In this document: positions 36,838-45,817 of the stretch, piece after piece
Position numbering within the stretch: position 1 is the stretch's first letter
Layout: the number at the start of each line of letters is the position of its first letter
Assembly: GCF_010119975.1 (NCBI RefSeq)
Contig: NZ_CP048222.1
Location: 3,366,501-3,430,500, forward strand
Source: Rhodocytophaga rosea
GTDB lineage: Bacteria; Bacteroidota; Bacteroidia; Cytophagales; 172606-1
Direction: 5' to 3'
DNA length: 64,000 nucleotides
Made by a program: the position numbers and the translations under genes
Notes under the pieces: generated by a model
Databases searched by the model: none
What the model saw: only the letters and a program-made list of their open reading frames with translations
Told to the model about the DNA's origin: nothing

Positions 36838-37431
36838 ATGTCTAAATCGGAACGGACAAAAAAGTTTATCATCGAAAAAGCAGCGCCCATTTTCAATACT
36901 AAGGGCTTTGCCGGTACTTCTTTGTCCGATCTCACAGAAGCAACTGGTTTAACGAAAGGGAGCATTTATGGCAATTTTGAAAACAAAGAAGAAATAGCTA
37001 TTCATGTTTTCAAATATGGTGTAGCCAGAATGAAACAGGCTATGGAAATAAAGCTAGATACAGTAGCTCAGCCATCCCAGCAAATCTATGCTTTTCTGGA
37101 TTTCTTTCTGGAATATGTTTTTGAACCTCCTGTAAGTGGTGGATGTATCATATTAAACACGGCCGTAGAAGCAGATGATAACCAGCCTGTTCTAAAAAAA
37201 CATGTTTCCCAGCAACTCACTTCCTTAATTAAATATGTACAGTCGTTGCTGGAAGGAACTTCCATTGATTGGGAACAAAAGTATGAGTATAAGCCCGAAA
37301 CTTTATCCTATGCTATATTTAGCTCGATTGAGGGCGCTGTCATGATATCTAGGGTACAAAATAATATCCGTCCCATGCAACAGGTGGTTAGTTACTGGAA
37401 AAAGCAGCTTAAACAATTAGAAACCCAATAA
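36838..37431 (+). CDS. TetR/AcrR family transcriptional regulator
   Basis: 197 residues. N-terminal helix-turn-helix about 8-55 (FIIEKAAPIFNTKGFAGT, SLSDLTEATGLTKGSIYGNFENKEEIA), ligand-binding helices after that with a Cys in SGGCIILNTAVEADD, a pattern common in regulators of this branch. The C-terminus (FSSIEGAVMISRVQNNIRPM) is typical. It precedes fabF by 46 bp, and identical palindromes flank the gene (36801-36818 and 37449-37464). It probably represses itself and fabF. The inducer could be an acyl-CoA, an unsaturated fatty acid or a xenobiotic; this cannot be read from the sequence. Confidence 0.9.
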   Translation: MSKSERTKKFIIEKAAPIFNTKGFAGTSLSDLTEATGLTKGSIYGNFENKEEIAIHVFKYGVARMKQAMEIKLDTVAQPSQQIYAFLDFFLEYVFEPPVSGGCIILNTAVEADDNQPVLKKHVSQQLTSLIKYVQSLLEGTSIDWEQKYEYKPETLSYAIFSSIEGAVMISRVQNNIRPMQQVVSYWKKQLKQLETQ

Positions 37432-37448
37432 TTTTTTTTATCACAAAA

Positions 37449-37464
37449 TATACCAATTGGTATA
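37449..37464. promoter_or_regulatory. Second TetR operator, in front of fabF
   Basis: TATACCAATTGGTATA, a perfect 16-bp palindrome identical to the core at 36802-36817. It lies 14 bp before the fabF start and 18 bp after the tetR stop, so the repressor can block fabF separately from tetR. Confidence 0.85.
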
Positions 37465-37477
37465 AAAATTCAATATT

Positions 37478-38731
37478 ATGAAAATCAGAAAAGTCGTTGT
37501 AACAGGTTTGGGTGCGCTAACGCCCCTGGGTAATTCATATCAGGCATTTTTCAGCCAGTTGCTGGCTGGCAAAAGTGGAGCTGCTCCCATTACTAAATTT
37601 GATACTACCCATTTCAAAACAAAATTTGCCTGTGAGATAAAGAACTTTATTCCAGCTGATCATTTCGTTGTGAAAGAGCTTCGGAAAATGGATTTGTACA
37701 GCCAGTATGCGATGGTAACGGCTACGGAAGCGATGAGTGTATCGGGCCTTGATCTGCAAAAAATTAATCTGGATCGGTTTGGGGTTATCTGGGCATCGGG
37801 CAACGGAGGATTCAAAACATTTGAGGAGCAGATTGCTGAATTTACCCTCAATAACAATGTACCCAGATTTAATCCTTTCTTTATTTCCCGGATGATTGCC
37901 AATATGGCTGGCGGATTAATTTCTATTAAATATGGCCTCAGAGGCATCAATTATTCAACAGTTTCGGCATGTGCTTCCGCTACCAATGCGATTATTGATG
38001 CGTATAACTATATTAAATGGGGAAAAGCCGATTTTTTTATTACCGGCGGTTCTGAAGCGCCAGTTACCCAGGCATCAATTGGGGGCTTTAATGCGATGAA
38101 AGCATTATCAACCAATAACGACAATCCACAAATAGCTTCCCGGCCATTCGACAAAGAAAGAGATGGATTTGTGATGGGAGAAGGAGCAGCTGCTTTGGTG
38201 CTGGAAGAATATGAGCATGCCATAAGCAGGGGTGCGACCATTTTTGCAGAAGTAGCAGGTGGAGGTATGTCTGCGGATGCTTATCACATGACGGCAACCC
38301 ATCCGGAAGGAATGGGCGCTTATTTAGGAATGAAAGCAGCTTTAGAAGATGCAGAAATTCCGGCCAGTGAGATTGATTATATTAACGCCCATGCAACCTC
38401 TACGCCCTTAGGGGATGTATCTGAATTAAAAGCGATTGCCAAATTGTTTCAGGAGCATGCCGGGAAACTTCATATTAGTGCGACCAAATCTATGACCGGG
38501 CATTTATTGGGAGCTGCTGGTGCCATTGAGGCAGTGGCAAGTATACTATCTGTGTACCAGAATGCCATTCCTCCGACCATCAATACGAGCGAAGTTGATC
38601 CGGAAATACCCTCCGGCTTCAACCTGACATTAGGGAAAGCTGTGGCAAAAGAAGTGAATTATGCCCTAAGTAATACGTTTGGTTTTGGCGGACATAATGC
38701 AACAGCTATTTTCAAAAAACACACTGATTAG
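37478..38731 (+). CDS. fabF: Beta-ketoacyl-ACP synthase II (KAS II)
   Basis: 417 residues, the full length of FabF. The catalytic triad is Cys165 in STVSACASATNAI, His at about 305 in NAHATSTPLGD, and His at about 342 in SMTGHLLGAAGAIE. Other conserved parts: VVVTGLGALTPLGN at the start, RPFDKERDGFVMGEGAAAL, and SNTFGFGGHNA near the end. The enzyme elongates acyl-ACP with malonyl-ACP in fatty acid synthesis. It is not beside acpP, fabG or fabD, but is paired with a TetR gene and a shared operator, so it is probably an accessory, inducible copy rather than the main housekeeping one (inference). No polyketide-type partner (chain-length factor, ketoreductase) is present nearby. Confidence 0.92.
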   Translation: MKIRKVVVTGLGALTPLGNSYQAFFSQLLAGKSGAAPITKFDTTHFKTKFACEIKNFIPADHFVVKELRKMDLYSQYAMVTATEAMSVSGLDLQKINLDRFGVIWASGNGGFKTFEEQIAEFTLNNNVPRFNPFFISRMIANMAGGLISIKYGLRGINYSTVSACASATNAIIDAYNYIKWGKADFFITGGSEAPVTQASIGGFNAMKALSTNNDNPQIASRPFDKERDGFVMGEGAAALVLEEYEHAISRGATIFAEVAGGGMSADAYHMTATHPEGMGAYLGMKAALEDAEIPASEIDYINAHATSTPLGDVSELKAIAKLFQEHAGKLHISATKSMTGHLLGAAGAIEAVASILSVYQNAIPPTINTSEVDPEIPSGFNLTLGKAVAKEVNYALSNTFGFGGHNATAIFKKHTD

Positions 38732-39032
38732 ACATATTATGACTTATTATTTAGTAAAGCTTAGGTTACTATTTTAATAATATTTATAACTTTTCAAATA
38801 ATATATATAAATAAGTATAAAAATGATTGATAAAAAAGTAGAATAAATTCTGTAAATAATATAGAATTTTAAACATAAGTTGTTCAAATAAAATAATTTA
38901 TTAACTACTTATCTAAAAAAATTATGTAATTAGTAAAAAAATATTTTATTTTGCACAGTAAACAAAATATAACTTAACTAATAAAGAGGAAAGTTGCTTT
39001 GTTTGCGCTTATTTCTAACCAAAACAAATGTT
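38732..39032. other. 301-bp very AT-rich intergenic region
   Basis: The DNA between fabF and the CBM48 gene is strikingly AT-rich, with runs of A and T and repeated ATAATATA-like words. TATTTTG near 38950 may be part of a -7 element. No gene or clear hairpin is seen. Confidence 0.45.
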
Positions 39033-39341
39033 ATGAGTATTAAGAAAAAATTCCTCAAAGGCAAGCCTGTAGTGAAAATCACTTTCGAAGTAGCGAAAGA
39101 GATAGCAAATTCTGCGAAGTCCGTTTCTCTGGTAGGAGAATTCAATAACTGGGACCCTTCTGCTTCTCCAATGAAATCCACAAAAGAAGGCAAATTTTCA
39201 ACAACTGTAGATCTGGAAAGCGGCAAAGAATACCAGTTCCGCTACCTGATTGATGAAACCCGCTGGGTAAATGATTCTGAAGCTGACAAATTCGTTCCTA
39301 CTGTCTACGGCGATAGCGACAACTCTGTAGTAGTTGTATAA
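39033..39341 (+). CDS. Stand-alone CBM48 (glycogen-binding, isoamylase N-terminal-like) protein
   Basis: 102 residues from ATG 39033 (MSIKKKFLKGKPVVKITFEV); the 13 upstream in-frame codons look like leader. The whole protein is one CBM48/AMPK-beta-type domain: SVSLVGEFNNWDPSASPMKST, then GKEYQFRYLIDETRWVNDSEAD. The Trp of NNWDP and the Trp and Arg of RYLIDETRW are the usual glycan-contact positions. No catalytic domain and no signal peptide. It probably binds glycogen in the cytoplasm or regulates a partner enzyme. It is not in an operon with the glucan enzymes at 8077-11652. Confidence 0.88.
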   Translation: MSIKKKFLKGKPVVKITFEVAKEIANSAKSVSLVGEFNNWDPSASPMKSTKEGKFSTTVDLESGKEYQFRYLIDETRWVNDSEADKFVPTVYGDSDNSVVVV

Positions 39342-39613
39342 GCATATCCGCAATCTTTAAGTTTATTTTTTAAGCTTCCCAACAGGGAATCTATCAGGTT
39401 TGCTATTTTTTATTTCACCTCAGCATTATGGTAGCTTCCCTTTATTTTTTACTTTCAGGGAACTGCCGTAAGCTAATTTCTTATTTGCTTACCGGAAAGA
39501 GCTAAATCTATACGCATAATTTGTAATTTCAGGTTTTATTATCCTACTTCCGGCTGCAAAGGCTAATATTTATATTGGTAGTTATAGTTAGCGGAAAATA
39601 CTTTTATCAGTTC

Positions 39614-40516
39614 ATGCGTGCATATTTACAATTAATGCGGCCTGCCAATATTATTACAGCTATGGCTGATATTATGGCCGGTTTTGCAGGCTCAGGCTTA
39701 ATTACTGAAATTATAGTTCATTGGGAAAAGTTTCCTTTTCCAACGGTTTTACCTCTATTACTACTTTCAACCATTGGCCTGTATGGTGGAGGAGTAGTAT
39801 TTAATGATGTATTTGATGCCAAACTGGATGCTATAGAAAGACCAGAAAGACCTATACCCAGTGGAAGGGCTACTTTGCAAGGCGCTATTTTCTTAGGAGT
39901 AGGTTTATTACTATTAGGAGTACTTGCAGCTTTTATGGTGTCTGCCATCAGTGGAATTATTGCCATCCTCATTTCTGCCTTAGCCCTTTTATATAATAAG
40001 TATGGCAAGCATCATCCTTTTCTAGGGCCTATCAATATGGGCGCATGCAGGGGCGGGAATTTGCTGCTGGGTGTAAGTGCTTTTCCGGATGCGCTTCATG
40101 AATGGTGGTTTATTGCCCTGATTCCGATCGCTTATATTGCTGCTATTACTTCTATCAGCCGGGGCGAAGTACATGGAGGAAATAAATCTGCACTCCTGCT
40201 GGCATTTATATTATATAGCCTGGTTATTCTTAGTATTGCAGTTCTCGGATTGATACAAAGTTCACAATCCTACAAATGGCTACAAGTATTGCCTTTTCTG
40301 GCATTATTTGCCTGGCTAATCTTTCCACCGCTGAGCCGGGCATGGAAAGACCTTAAACCTCAGAATATCGGGAAGGCCGTGAAAGCCGGTATCATTGCCT
40401 TGATCGTAATGGATGCTGCCCTGGCTGTGAGTTTTGGTGTATGGTGGTATGGCCTGCTGATACTGCTGTTACTGCCGGTATCCAGGTTTTTAGCCCGTCA
40501 ATTTGCCGTAACTTAA
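39614..40516 (+). CDS. eboC: EboC-like UbiA family prenyltransferase
   Basis: 300 residues from ATG 39614 (MRAYLQLMRPANIITAMADI); an upstream in-frame start adds 13 residues without similarity. About eight or nine transmembrane helices. The first Asp motif is NDVFDAKLDAIERPERPIPSG (about 58-78), the second half motif lies in YNKYGKHHPFLGPINMGACRGGN and the loop at AAITSISRGEVHGGN. These fit UbiA prenyltransferases, and the opening and length fit the EboC branch of ebo operons (from memory). The likely partner is the EboD-like cyclase at 27959. Substrate unknown. It is isolated from other prenyl-lipid genes. Confidence 0.8.
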   Translation: MRAYLQLMRPANIITAMADIMAGFAGSGLITEIIVHWEKFPFPTVLPLLLLSTIGLYGGGVVFNDVFDAKLDAIERPERPIPSGRATLQGAIFLGVGLLLLGVLAAFMVSAISGIIAILISALALLYNKYGKHHPFLGPINMGACRGGNLLLGVSAFPDALHEWWFIALIPIAYIAAITSISRGEVHGGNKSALLLAFILYSLVILSIAVLGLIQSSQSYKWLQVLPFLALFAWLIFPPLSRAWKDLKPQNIGKAVKAGIIALIVMDAALAVSFGVWWYGLLILLLLPVSRFLARQFAVT

Positions 40517-40530
40517 GCCGTTTGATTGAT

Positions 40531-42201
40531 TTATTGTAATCCTAAAACCTCTTTCCCCTGTTCAAACACTACATCTACCGGAATCTGTGCTTTACTCAGG
40601 CGATCCAGGTCAGTTTGTAATTCTGCATCAATTTTTCCTTTTTCACTTACTAATTTGCCAACTTCAGTATAGTTTCCATCGCCTTGTAAGGTGAGTATGG
40701 TTTCGGATAATTCATTCATGGCTTCCTGCATTTTATCAAAATTCACCCGGTAAGTACCGCTAGAATCCCGTTCAAAGGCTCCTTTCTGCTTGAAAAAATT
40801 AAACCGGATCATATTGGCTGTTCCATGGGCGCTGGCTGCTCCAAATCGTACCGACCGGAAAATGCCTGCCATAAAGGTGGTATAGTAATTTTTAAGATCT
40901 CCCTGCAACTCGCCTTTTTTGTGTAACTGGGTAATCATATACAAACCCAGAATATCCGCTTTGCCTTCTTCCAGCGCAGAACTATGTTCTTTTAAGGCTT
41001 CTCTCACCGTTCCTTTTTTGTTGATTGTATTTTTGATACCTAATCCATGCGCCACTTCATGAAACATGGTGTTGGCAAAAAAAGCATCAAAGTCGATGTA
41101 TTTCCTTTGTTCCGAAACAATCAACATTTCAGCAATGGGTATCATAATTTTATCAAACTTGGCCTGCATGGCATTTTTTAGTTGCAGTCGTCTGGTTCCT
41201 TTTTTTAACTGTACTTCTTCATCGTTGGGCAAGTTGATAGCAATGGTTTTACTGCCTGCATTACAATCTCCGGCATAATATACCACATCATAGGCATTCA
41301 GGTCGGCATCAGTGCCGGGCATTTCTTTTTTGTAGGCATCTTTTACCGGCAAACCATTTTGTAATTCCGGCAGAAAGGCAGCATACTTTGCCAGGCGTTT
41401 GCTCCATTCCTGGTCTTTTATCAGTACATATGCCTCATGGGCCGCTTTATAGCCAAAAAGCCTGTCTTCATAGGTTTCAATAGGGCCAATCACCACATCC
41501 AGTGTATTATTTTTCATGCTCATCCAGGCCAGATCACTGGGCTGATAATTATCGGTGAGTAAGGCATCTGCCCGTAGGGAAAGATATTTTTTTAAACCGG
41601 CATCTTCTGCCAGTTGGGAAGCCTGGCGAAGCAAACCGGCGGCTTTGTCTACCTGGTTTTTGAAAGCTACATGATAAGGTACAGTTCCTAATTTTCCATC
41701 GGTATTTCTGCGCAGTAAGGTATACTGGCTTTTTTTGTCCGGCAAATTCGCTTGTTCAAATTCTTCTTTGGTCATATCTGCCGGATAAAAACCAGCTCCA
41801 TCCGGCTTTTGTCCAACACCCTTAATGAAGGATTCGTTGTTTTCTAGCCTGTCCCAGGGACCATAGTTTATTTGCACATATTGTTTCTGCTCCAAATCAG
41901 TAATGGCTTGAAGCAAAGAATCTTTATTGCTGTATGCTTCCATCCAGAAAAGCTCATCCATCACCTGGGCTGCCTCAATCAATAAAGGGAGCATTTGTTT
42001 TTCTTTGGCAGTAAGGCTCAAAAGAGAAGCGTTTAACCGCACAGATACATATTTGCTAAGTCTGGCTTTCATGGTGGTAGAGATATCAGCAGGCTGGATC
42101 TGAGATGCCTGTTGTTGATTTTCAGTTTCAGTTTGTTTACCTGAACAGCTTCCTAACATAAGAATAGCTATGAAGGCAATAGATGGAAGAAAATTTTTCA
42201 T
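40531..42201 (-). CDS. M49 (dipeptidyl-peptidase III-like) zinc peptidase, lipoprotein
   Basis: 556 residues with a lipoprotein signal (AILMLGSCSG, Cys about 19). The zinc site is HEVAHGLG (about 383-390) with a second motif EEGKADILG (about 412-420) bearing the third ligand. Classical dipeptidyl-peptidase III has a six-residue HELLGH motif; the five-residue HExxH form seen here is known for some bacterial M49 members. The N-terminal half (VMDELFWMEAYSNKD, YGPWDRLENNESFIKG, GAGFYPADMTKEEF) is typical of this branch. It would cleave dipeptides or small peptides in the periplasm. It ends 14 bp from the convergent UbiA gene and is divergent from the SusC gene. Confidence 0.87.
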   Translation of the reverse strand: MKNFLPSIAFIAILMLGSCSGKQTETENQQQASQIQPADISTTMKARLSKYVSVRLNASLLSLTAKEKQMLPLLIEAAQVMDELFWMEAYSNKDSLLQAITDLEQKQYVQINYGPWDRLENNESFIKGVGQKPDGAGFYPADMTKEEFEQANLPDKKSQYTLLRRNTDGKLGTVPYHVAFKNQVDKAAGLLRQASQLAEDAGLKKYLSLRADALLTDNYQPSDLAWMSMKNNTLDVVIGPIETYEDRLFGYKAAHEAYVLIKDQEWSKRLAKYAAFLPELQNGLPVKDAYKKEMPGTDADLNAYDVVYYAGDCNAGSKTIAINLPNDEEVQLKKGTRRLQLKNAMQAKFDKIMIPIAEMLIVSEQRKYIDFDAFFANTMFHEVAHGLGIKNTINKKGTVREALKEHSSALEEGKADILGLYMITQLHKKGELQGDLKNYYTTFMAGIFRSVRFGAASAHGTANMIRFNFFKQKGAFERDSSGTYRVNFDKMQEAMNELSETILTLQGDGNYTEVGKLVSEKGKIDAELQTDLDRLSKAQIPVDVVFEQGKEVLGLQ

Positions 42202-42526
42202 GGGTGGCAGTAGTCAGTATTATTGTTTTTGAACGGCTAAGTTCAAATATTTTTTATTTAAAACTATTGTATTATTCCTGAATAAAATATACTTTCAATT
42301 TCATTACACAAAATTTTTTCTGCTAATTATTCAACCTGCTATTTATATATAATACGTTTGAATAAAGCCAAAATTTACTTTATACGCTTATACCCAACGC
42401 ATTAGTAAATTTTGACAAATTGGTTGGTTACTTATCAGCTTAAGTAATTAATCCGCCACTTTCTGTGCCATTACCATACTTGCTTTCTGATACTTTATTA
42501 TCTATTAAACCTTTAAACCATTCTTT
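42202..42526. other. 325-bp divergent promoter region (M49 peptidase / SusC)
   Basis: No gene. TACGTTTG at 42353-42360 fits TAnnTTTG on the plus strand, 167 bp before susC, without a TTG at the -33 position. No operator-like palindrome was found. Confidence 0.4.
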
Positions 42527-45500
42527 ATGAAAATGAAGTTCTACTTCTCATTTGGCAAAATCTTGCTGCAAATGGGCATTTTTCTTTGGTGCTTCCAGGC
42601 TTTTGGGCAAAGCAGGGTCATTTCAGGTAAAGTAACAGCCCAGGAAGACAATACCCCACTCCCCGGGGTAAATGTAATTGTTAAAGGCACTACGACTGGA
42701 GCAGTTACAGATTCGAATGGTTCTTACTCAGTGACAATACCGGGTAATGATGTCTTCCTGGTATTTACCTTTATCGGTTATACAGCCCAAGAAGTAGCAG
42801 CAGGCAACCGTTCCTCCATAGATATCCAGATGGCGTCGGATGTAAAAGCACTGCAGGAAGTAGTGGTTACGGGCTATACAACCCAAAACCGCCGCGACAT
42901 TACCGGTGCCGTATCAGTAGTAAAACCACAGGAATTATTAGCTACTCCGGCTGGTAATGTGCAACAGCAATTACAGGGACGGGTAGCTGGCGTAGTTACC
43001 AGTGGAACCGGAGTTCCAGGCGCCGGTGCAAAAGTACGTGTACGCGGCTTCGGGTCTTTCGGTAATAACGATCCGCTCTACATTGTAGATGGAGTGCCTA
43101 CCTATAATGTAAACAACATTAACCCACAGGATATTGAGTCTATGCAGGTGTTGAAGGATGCCTCGGCTGCTTCTATTTACGGTGCCCGGGCTGCCAATGG
43201 GGTAGTAATTATGACCACCAAAAAAGGCAAAACAGGGGCACCCACGGTTAGTATAGATTCCTATTATGGCTTCCAGAAAGCACCTAAAGGCCCTAATATG
43301 TTGAATCCTACTCAATTAGGACAGTTATTCTGGGAAAGTCAGTTGAACGCTGGTCAGACACCAAGCCATGCTCAATACGGTTCCGGTGCCGAGCCCCGTT
43401 TTCCGGATTATGTGATTGCCGGCTCTCTTGCCGGAGTAATGGAGGGACATCCAGATACCGACCCTGCACTCTATAATATTGATTATGCTCGGCCCATTCA
43501 CCGGATTGTACGGTTTAATAAAGAAGGCACTGACCAATGGAATGAACTATTCCGGACAGCCCCTATTCAGAGCCACCAGGTAACCGCCAACGGCGGCACA
43601 GAATTCAGTAATTATTCGGTGGGTCTCAACTTTTTTGATCAGCAGGGCTTAATGCATTATACCGGATATAAGCGCTACTCTCTCCGGGCAAACACGCAGT
43701 TTAAGGTGAAAAACAGAATCCGCTTGGGTGAAAATGTGCAGGTGAGTTATAATGAAGCCAAAGGAAGCCGTTCAGGTGAAGAAGGTGGGGAAAGTTTACT
43801 GCTAAATGCCATCCGGATATATCCATTTATACCCAGAAATGACGTTATGGGCAACTGGGCTGGTACGGCTGGAGCCGGAGCCGGTACTGGCGCTAATTCA
43901 TATGCCGACCTTTACCGGAGTAAAGACGATATAAACTCAGCCATGCGTCTGTTTGGTAATGTATATGCAGAGGTCGACATTATCAATGGTCTTACCGCAC
44001 GTACCTCATTTGGAGTGGATTATGAAACCCGTTACGGACAGGACTATGAATTCCGGACCTACGAGAGAGCGGAAAATATAGGTGCGAATGCCTATACCGA
44101 GCAAAACGACTGGACCCGCAACTGGACCTGGACCAATACGCTAACCTATAAAAAGGTATTTGCTGAAAAACATGATATTACTTTGCTTGCCGGTACAGAA
44201 GCCGTAAAAGAAACCGGCCGTGGCGTATCCGGCAGAAGGATTAATTTTTTCTCTGATGATCCTTATTTCCGCGTATTGACCAGAGGTGCCCCTGTAGGCC
44301 AGAACAATGATAGCTATGGCTTTGCCTCTACACTGTCCTCTGTTTTTGGCCGGGTCGATTATACGTTTAACGACAGGTATATAGTTAATGCGACCTTGAG
44401 AAGGGATGGCTCCTCCAGGTTCGGGAGCGAAAACCGGTATGGTGTATTTCCGGCAGCCAGTGTCGGATGGCGTATTTCAAGTGAGAATTTTATGAAAGGA
44501 GTCCCTTTTGTAAACGACCTGAAACTGCGTGTAGGCTGGGGACAGATGGGTAACCAGCTGAATGTAGACCGTGAAAATGCATATAGTTTTTACCGTTCTA
44601 CACCTGGCAACTCTTCCTATGACCTGGGAGGAACAGGCAATTCAGTAATGATGGGCTTTGATATGGACCGGATTGGGTTTAGCCGTACCAAATGGGAAGC
44701 AGCCACTACCACTAACCTGGGAATTGATGCCGTACTGTTCGACAGCCGTCTGGACGTTGCCCTTGATGTGTATAACCGTACTACTGAAGGCCTCCTTGTC
44801 CGGGCACAGGCAGCAGGTACGCTGGGCGATGCTACCCTGCCTTTTGTAAATCTGGGCGATATTCGTAACCGGGGTATCGACCTTACCCTTGGCACCCGCG
44901 GAGATATCGGAGGCTCGGGTCTCAAATATGATGTAGTATTGACCCTGGCCCACTATAAAAATGAAGCTTTACGGGTAGGGGCAAATGCAAAGGATTTTAT
45001 TCAGGGTTCTGTTTTACGGAATGTGGAAATCACCCGCAGCGAAGCTGGCCAGCCTATTTCTTCGTTCCGTGGCTATACTATTGATGGATTCTACAACACG
45101 CAGGAAGAAGTAGACGCTGGGCCGGACCAACCCCAGAAAGGGATAGGTTCCTGGAGAATCCGCGACCGGAATAATGATGGAGTAATCAATGCGGATGATC
45201 AGTCCTATATTGGCAGCCCTCATCCTGATCTTACGACAGGTCTTAATTTTACCCTTGCTTACAAAGGTTTTGACCTTAGCATCTTCCTTTATTCAGTGCT
45301 TGGGAATGAGATCTATAATAACACGAAATGGTGGACCGATTTTAACTCTTTCCAGGGAAACAGAAGTGTGCGGATGCTGGAGCAATCCTGGAGAGCAGGA
45401 GCAGATAATTCCAAAGCAGTACTGCCGATCTTAAATGCTACAGACACTTATAGCAACAGTATTGCCAATACTTATATGGTAGAGAGTGGTTCTTATTTAA

Positions 45501-45742
45501 GAGCCCGTACGATGCAGTTAGGTTATAATTTTCCTAAAACCCTCATAAGCCGCCTGGGTATGAGCAATCTAAGGCTGTACGTGCAAGGCCAGAACATATT
45601 TACCATTACCAATTACACCGGGGTTGATCCCGATGTAAGTTCACAGAGCCAAATAACGGGTCAAGAAACTGGGATGGGTATAGACATGGGATGGTATCCA
45701 AATCCGAAGCAATTTCTTCTGGGATTAAATCTGAGTTTCTGA
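42527..45742 (+). CDS. SusC/RagA family TonB-linked outer-membrane protein
   Basis: 1071 residues. Signal peptide ending FGQ (about residue 28), CarboxypepD_reg-like domain (about 30-115, ISGKVTAQEDNTPLPGVNVIVKG), the TonB box-like VVVTGYTTQNRRDITGAV, a plug with the SusC signature LKDASAASIYGARAANGVV, and a barrel ending in FLLGLNLSF. With the SusD gene 75 bp downstream it forms the outer-membrane uptake pair for oligosaccharides or other oligomers: SusC is the channel, SusD the lid. No glycoside hydrolase, sulfatase or regulator is next to the pair, so the substrate remains open. Unlike the receptor at 4218, it has no STN domain. Confidence 0.95.
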   Translation: MKMKFYFSFGKILLQMGIFLWCFQAFGQSRVISGKVTAQEDNTPLPGVNVIVKGTTTGAVTDSNGSYSVTIPGNDVFLVFTFIGYTAQEVAAGNRSSIDIQMASDVKALQEVVVTGYTTQNRRDITGAVSVVKPQELLATPAGNVQQQLQGRVAGVVTSGTGVPGAGAKVRVRGFGSFGNNDPLYIVDGVPTYNVNNINPQDIESMQVLKDASAASIYGARAANGVVIMTTKKGKTGAPTVSIDSYYGFQKAPKGPNMLNPTQLGQLFWESQLNAGQTPSHAQYGSGAEPRFPDYVIAGSLAGVMEGHPDTDPALYNIDYARPIHRIVRFNKEGTDQWNELFRTAPIQSHQVTANGGTEFSNYSVGLNFFDQQGLMHYTGYKRYSLRANTQFKVKNRIRLGENVQVSYNEAKGSRSGEEGGESLLLNAIRIYPFIPRNDVMGNWAGTAGAGAGTGANSYADLYRSKDDINSAMRLFGNVYAEVDIINGLTARTSFGVDYETRYGQDYEFRTYERAENIGANAYTEQNDWTRNWTWTNTLTYKKVFAEKHDITLLAGTEAVKETGRGVSGRRINFFSDDPYFRVLTRGAPVGQNNDSYGFASTLSSVFGRVDYTFNDRYIVNATLRRDGSSRFGSENRYGVFPAASVGWRISSENFMKGVPFVNDLKLRVGWGQMGNQLNVDRENAYSFYRSTPGNSSYDLGGTGNSVMMGFDMDRIGFSRTKWEAATTTNLGIDAVLFDSRLDVALDVYNRTTEGLLVRAQAAGTLGDATLPFVNLGDIRNRGIDLTLGTRGDIGGSGLKYDVVLTLAHYKNEALRVGANAKDFIQGSVLRNVEITRSEAGQPISSFRGYTIDGFYNTQEEVDAGPDQPQKGIGSWRIRDRNNDGVINADDQSYIGSPHPDLTTGLNFTLAYKGFDLSIFLYSVLGNEIYNNTKWWTDFNSFQGNRSVRMLEQSWRAGADNSKAVLPILNATDTYSNSIANTYMVESGSYLRARTMQLGYNFPKTLISRLGMSNLRLYVQGQNIFTITNYTGVDPDVSSQSQITGQETGMGIDMGWYPNPKQFLLGLNLSF

Positions 45743-45817
45743 GAAAAGCCTTTAGAGAAAAGGAGAAGTTTAATTAATAATTAAAACCATTCGCTTTAAA
45801 ATTAACATTGATAAAAT

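Noticed and set aside
37478-38731. fabF as part of a polyketide or aryl-polyene cluster
   Set aside because: No chain-length factor, ketoreductase, dehydratase or carrier protein gene is adjacent.
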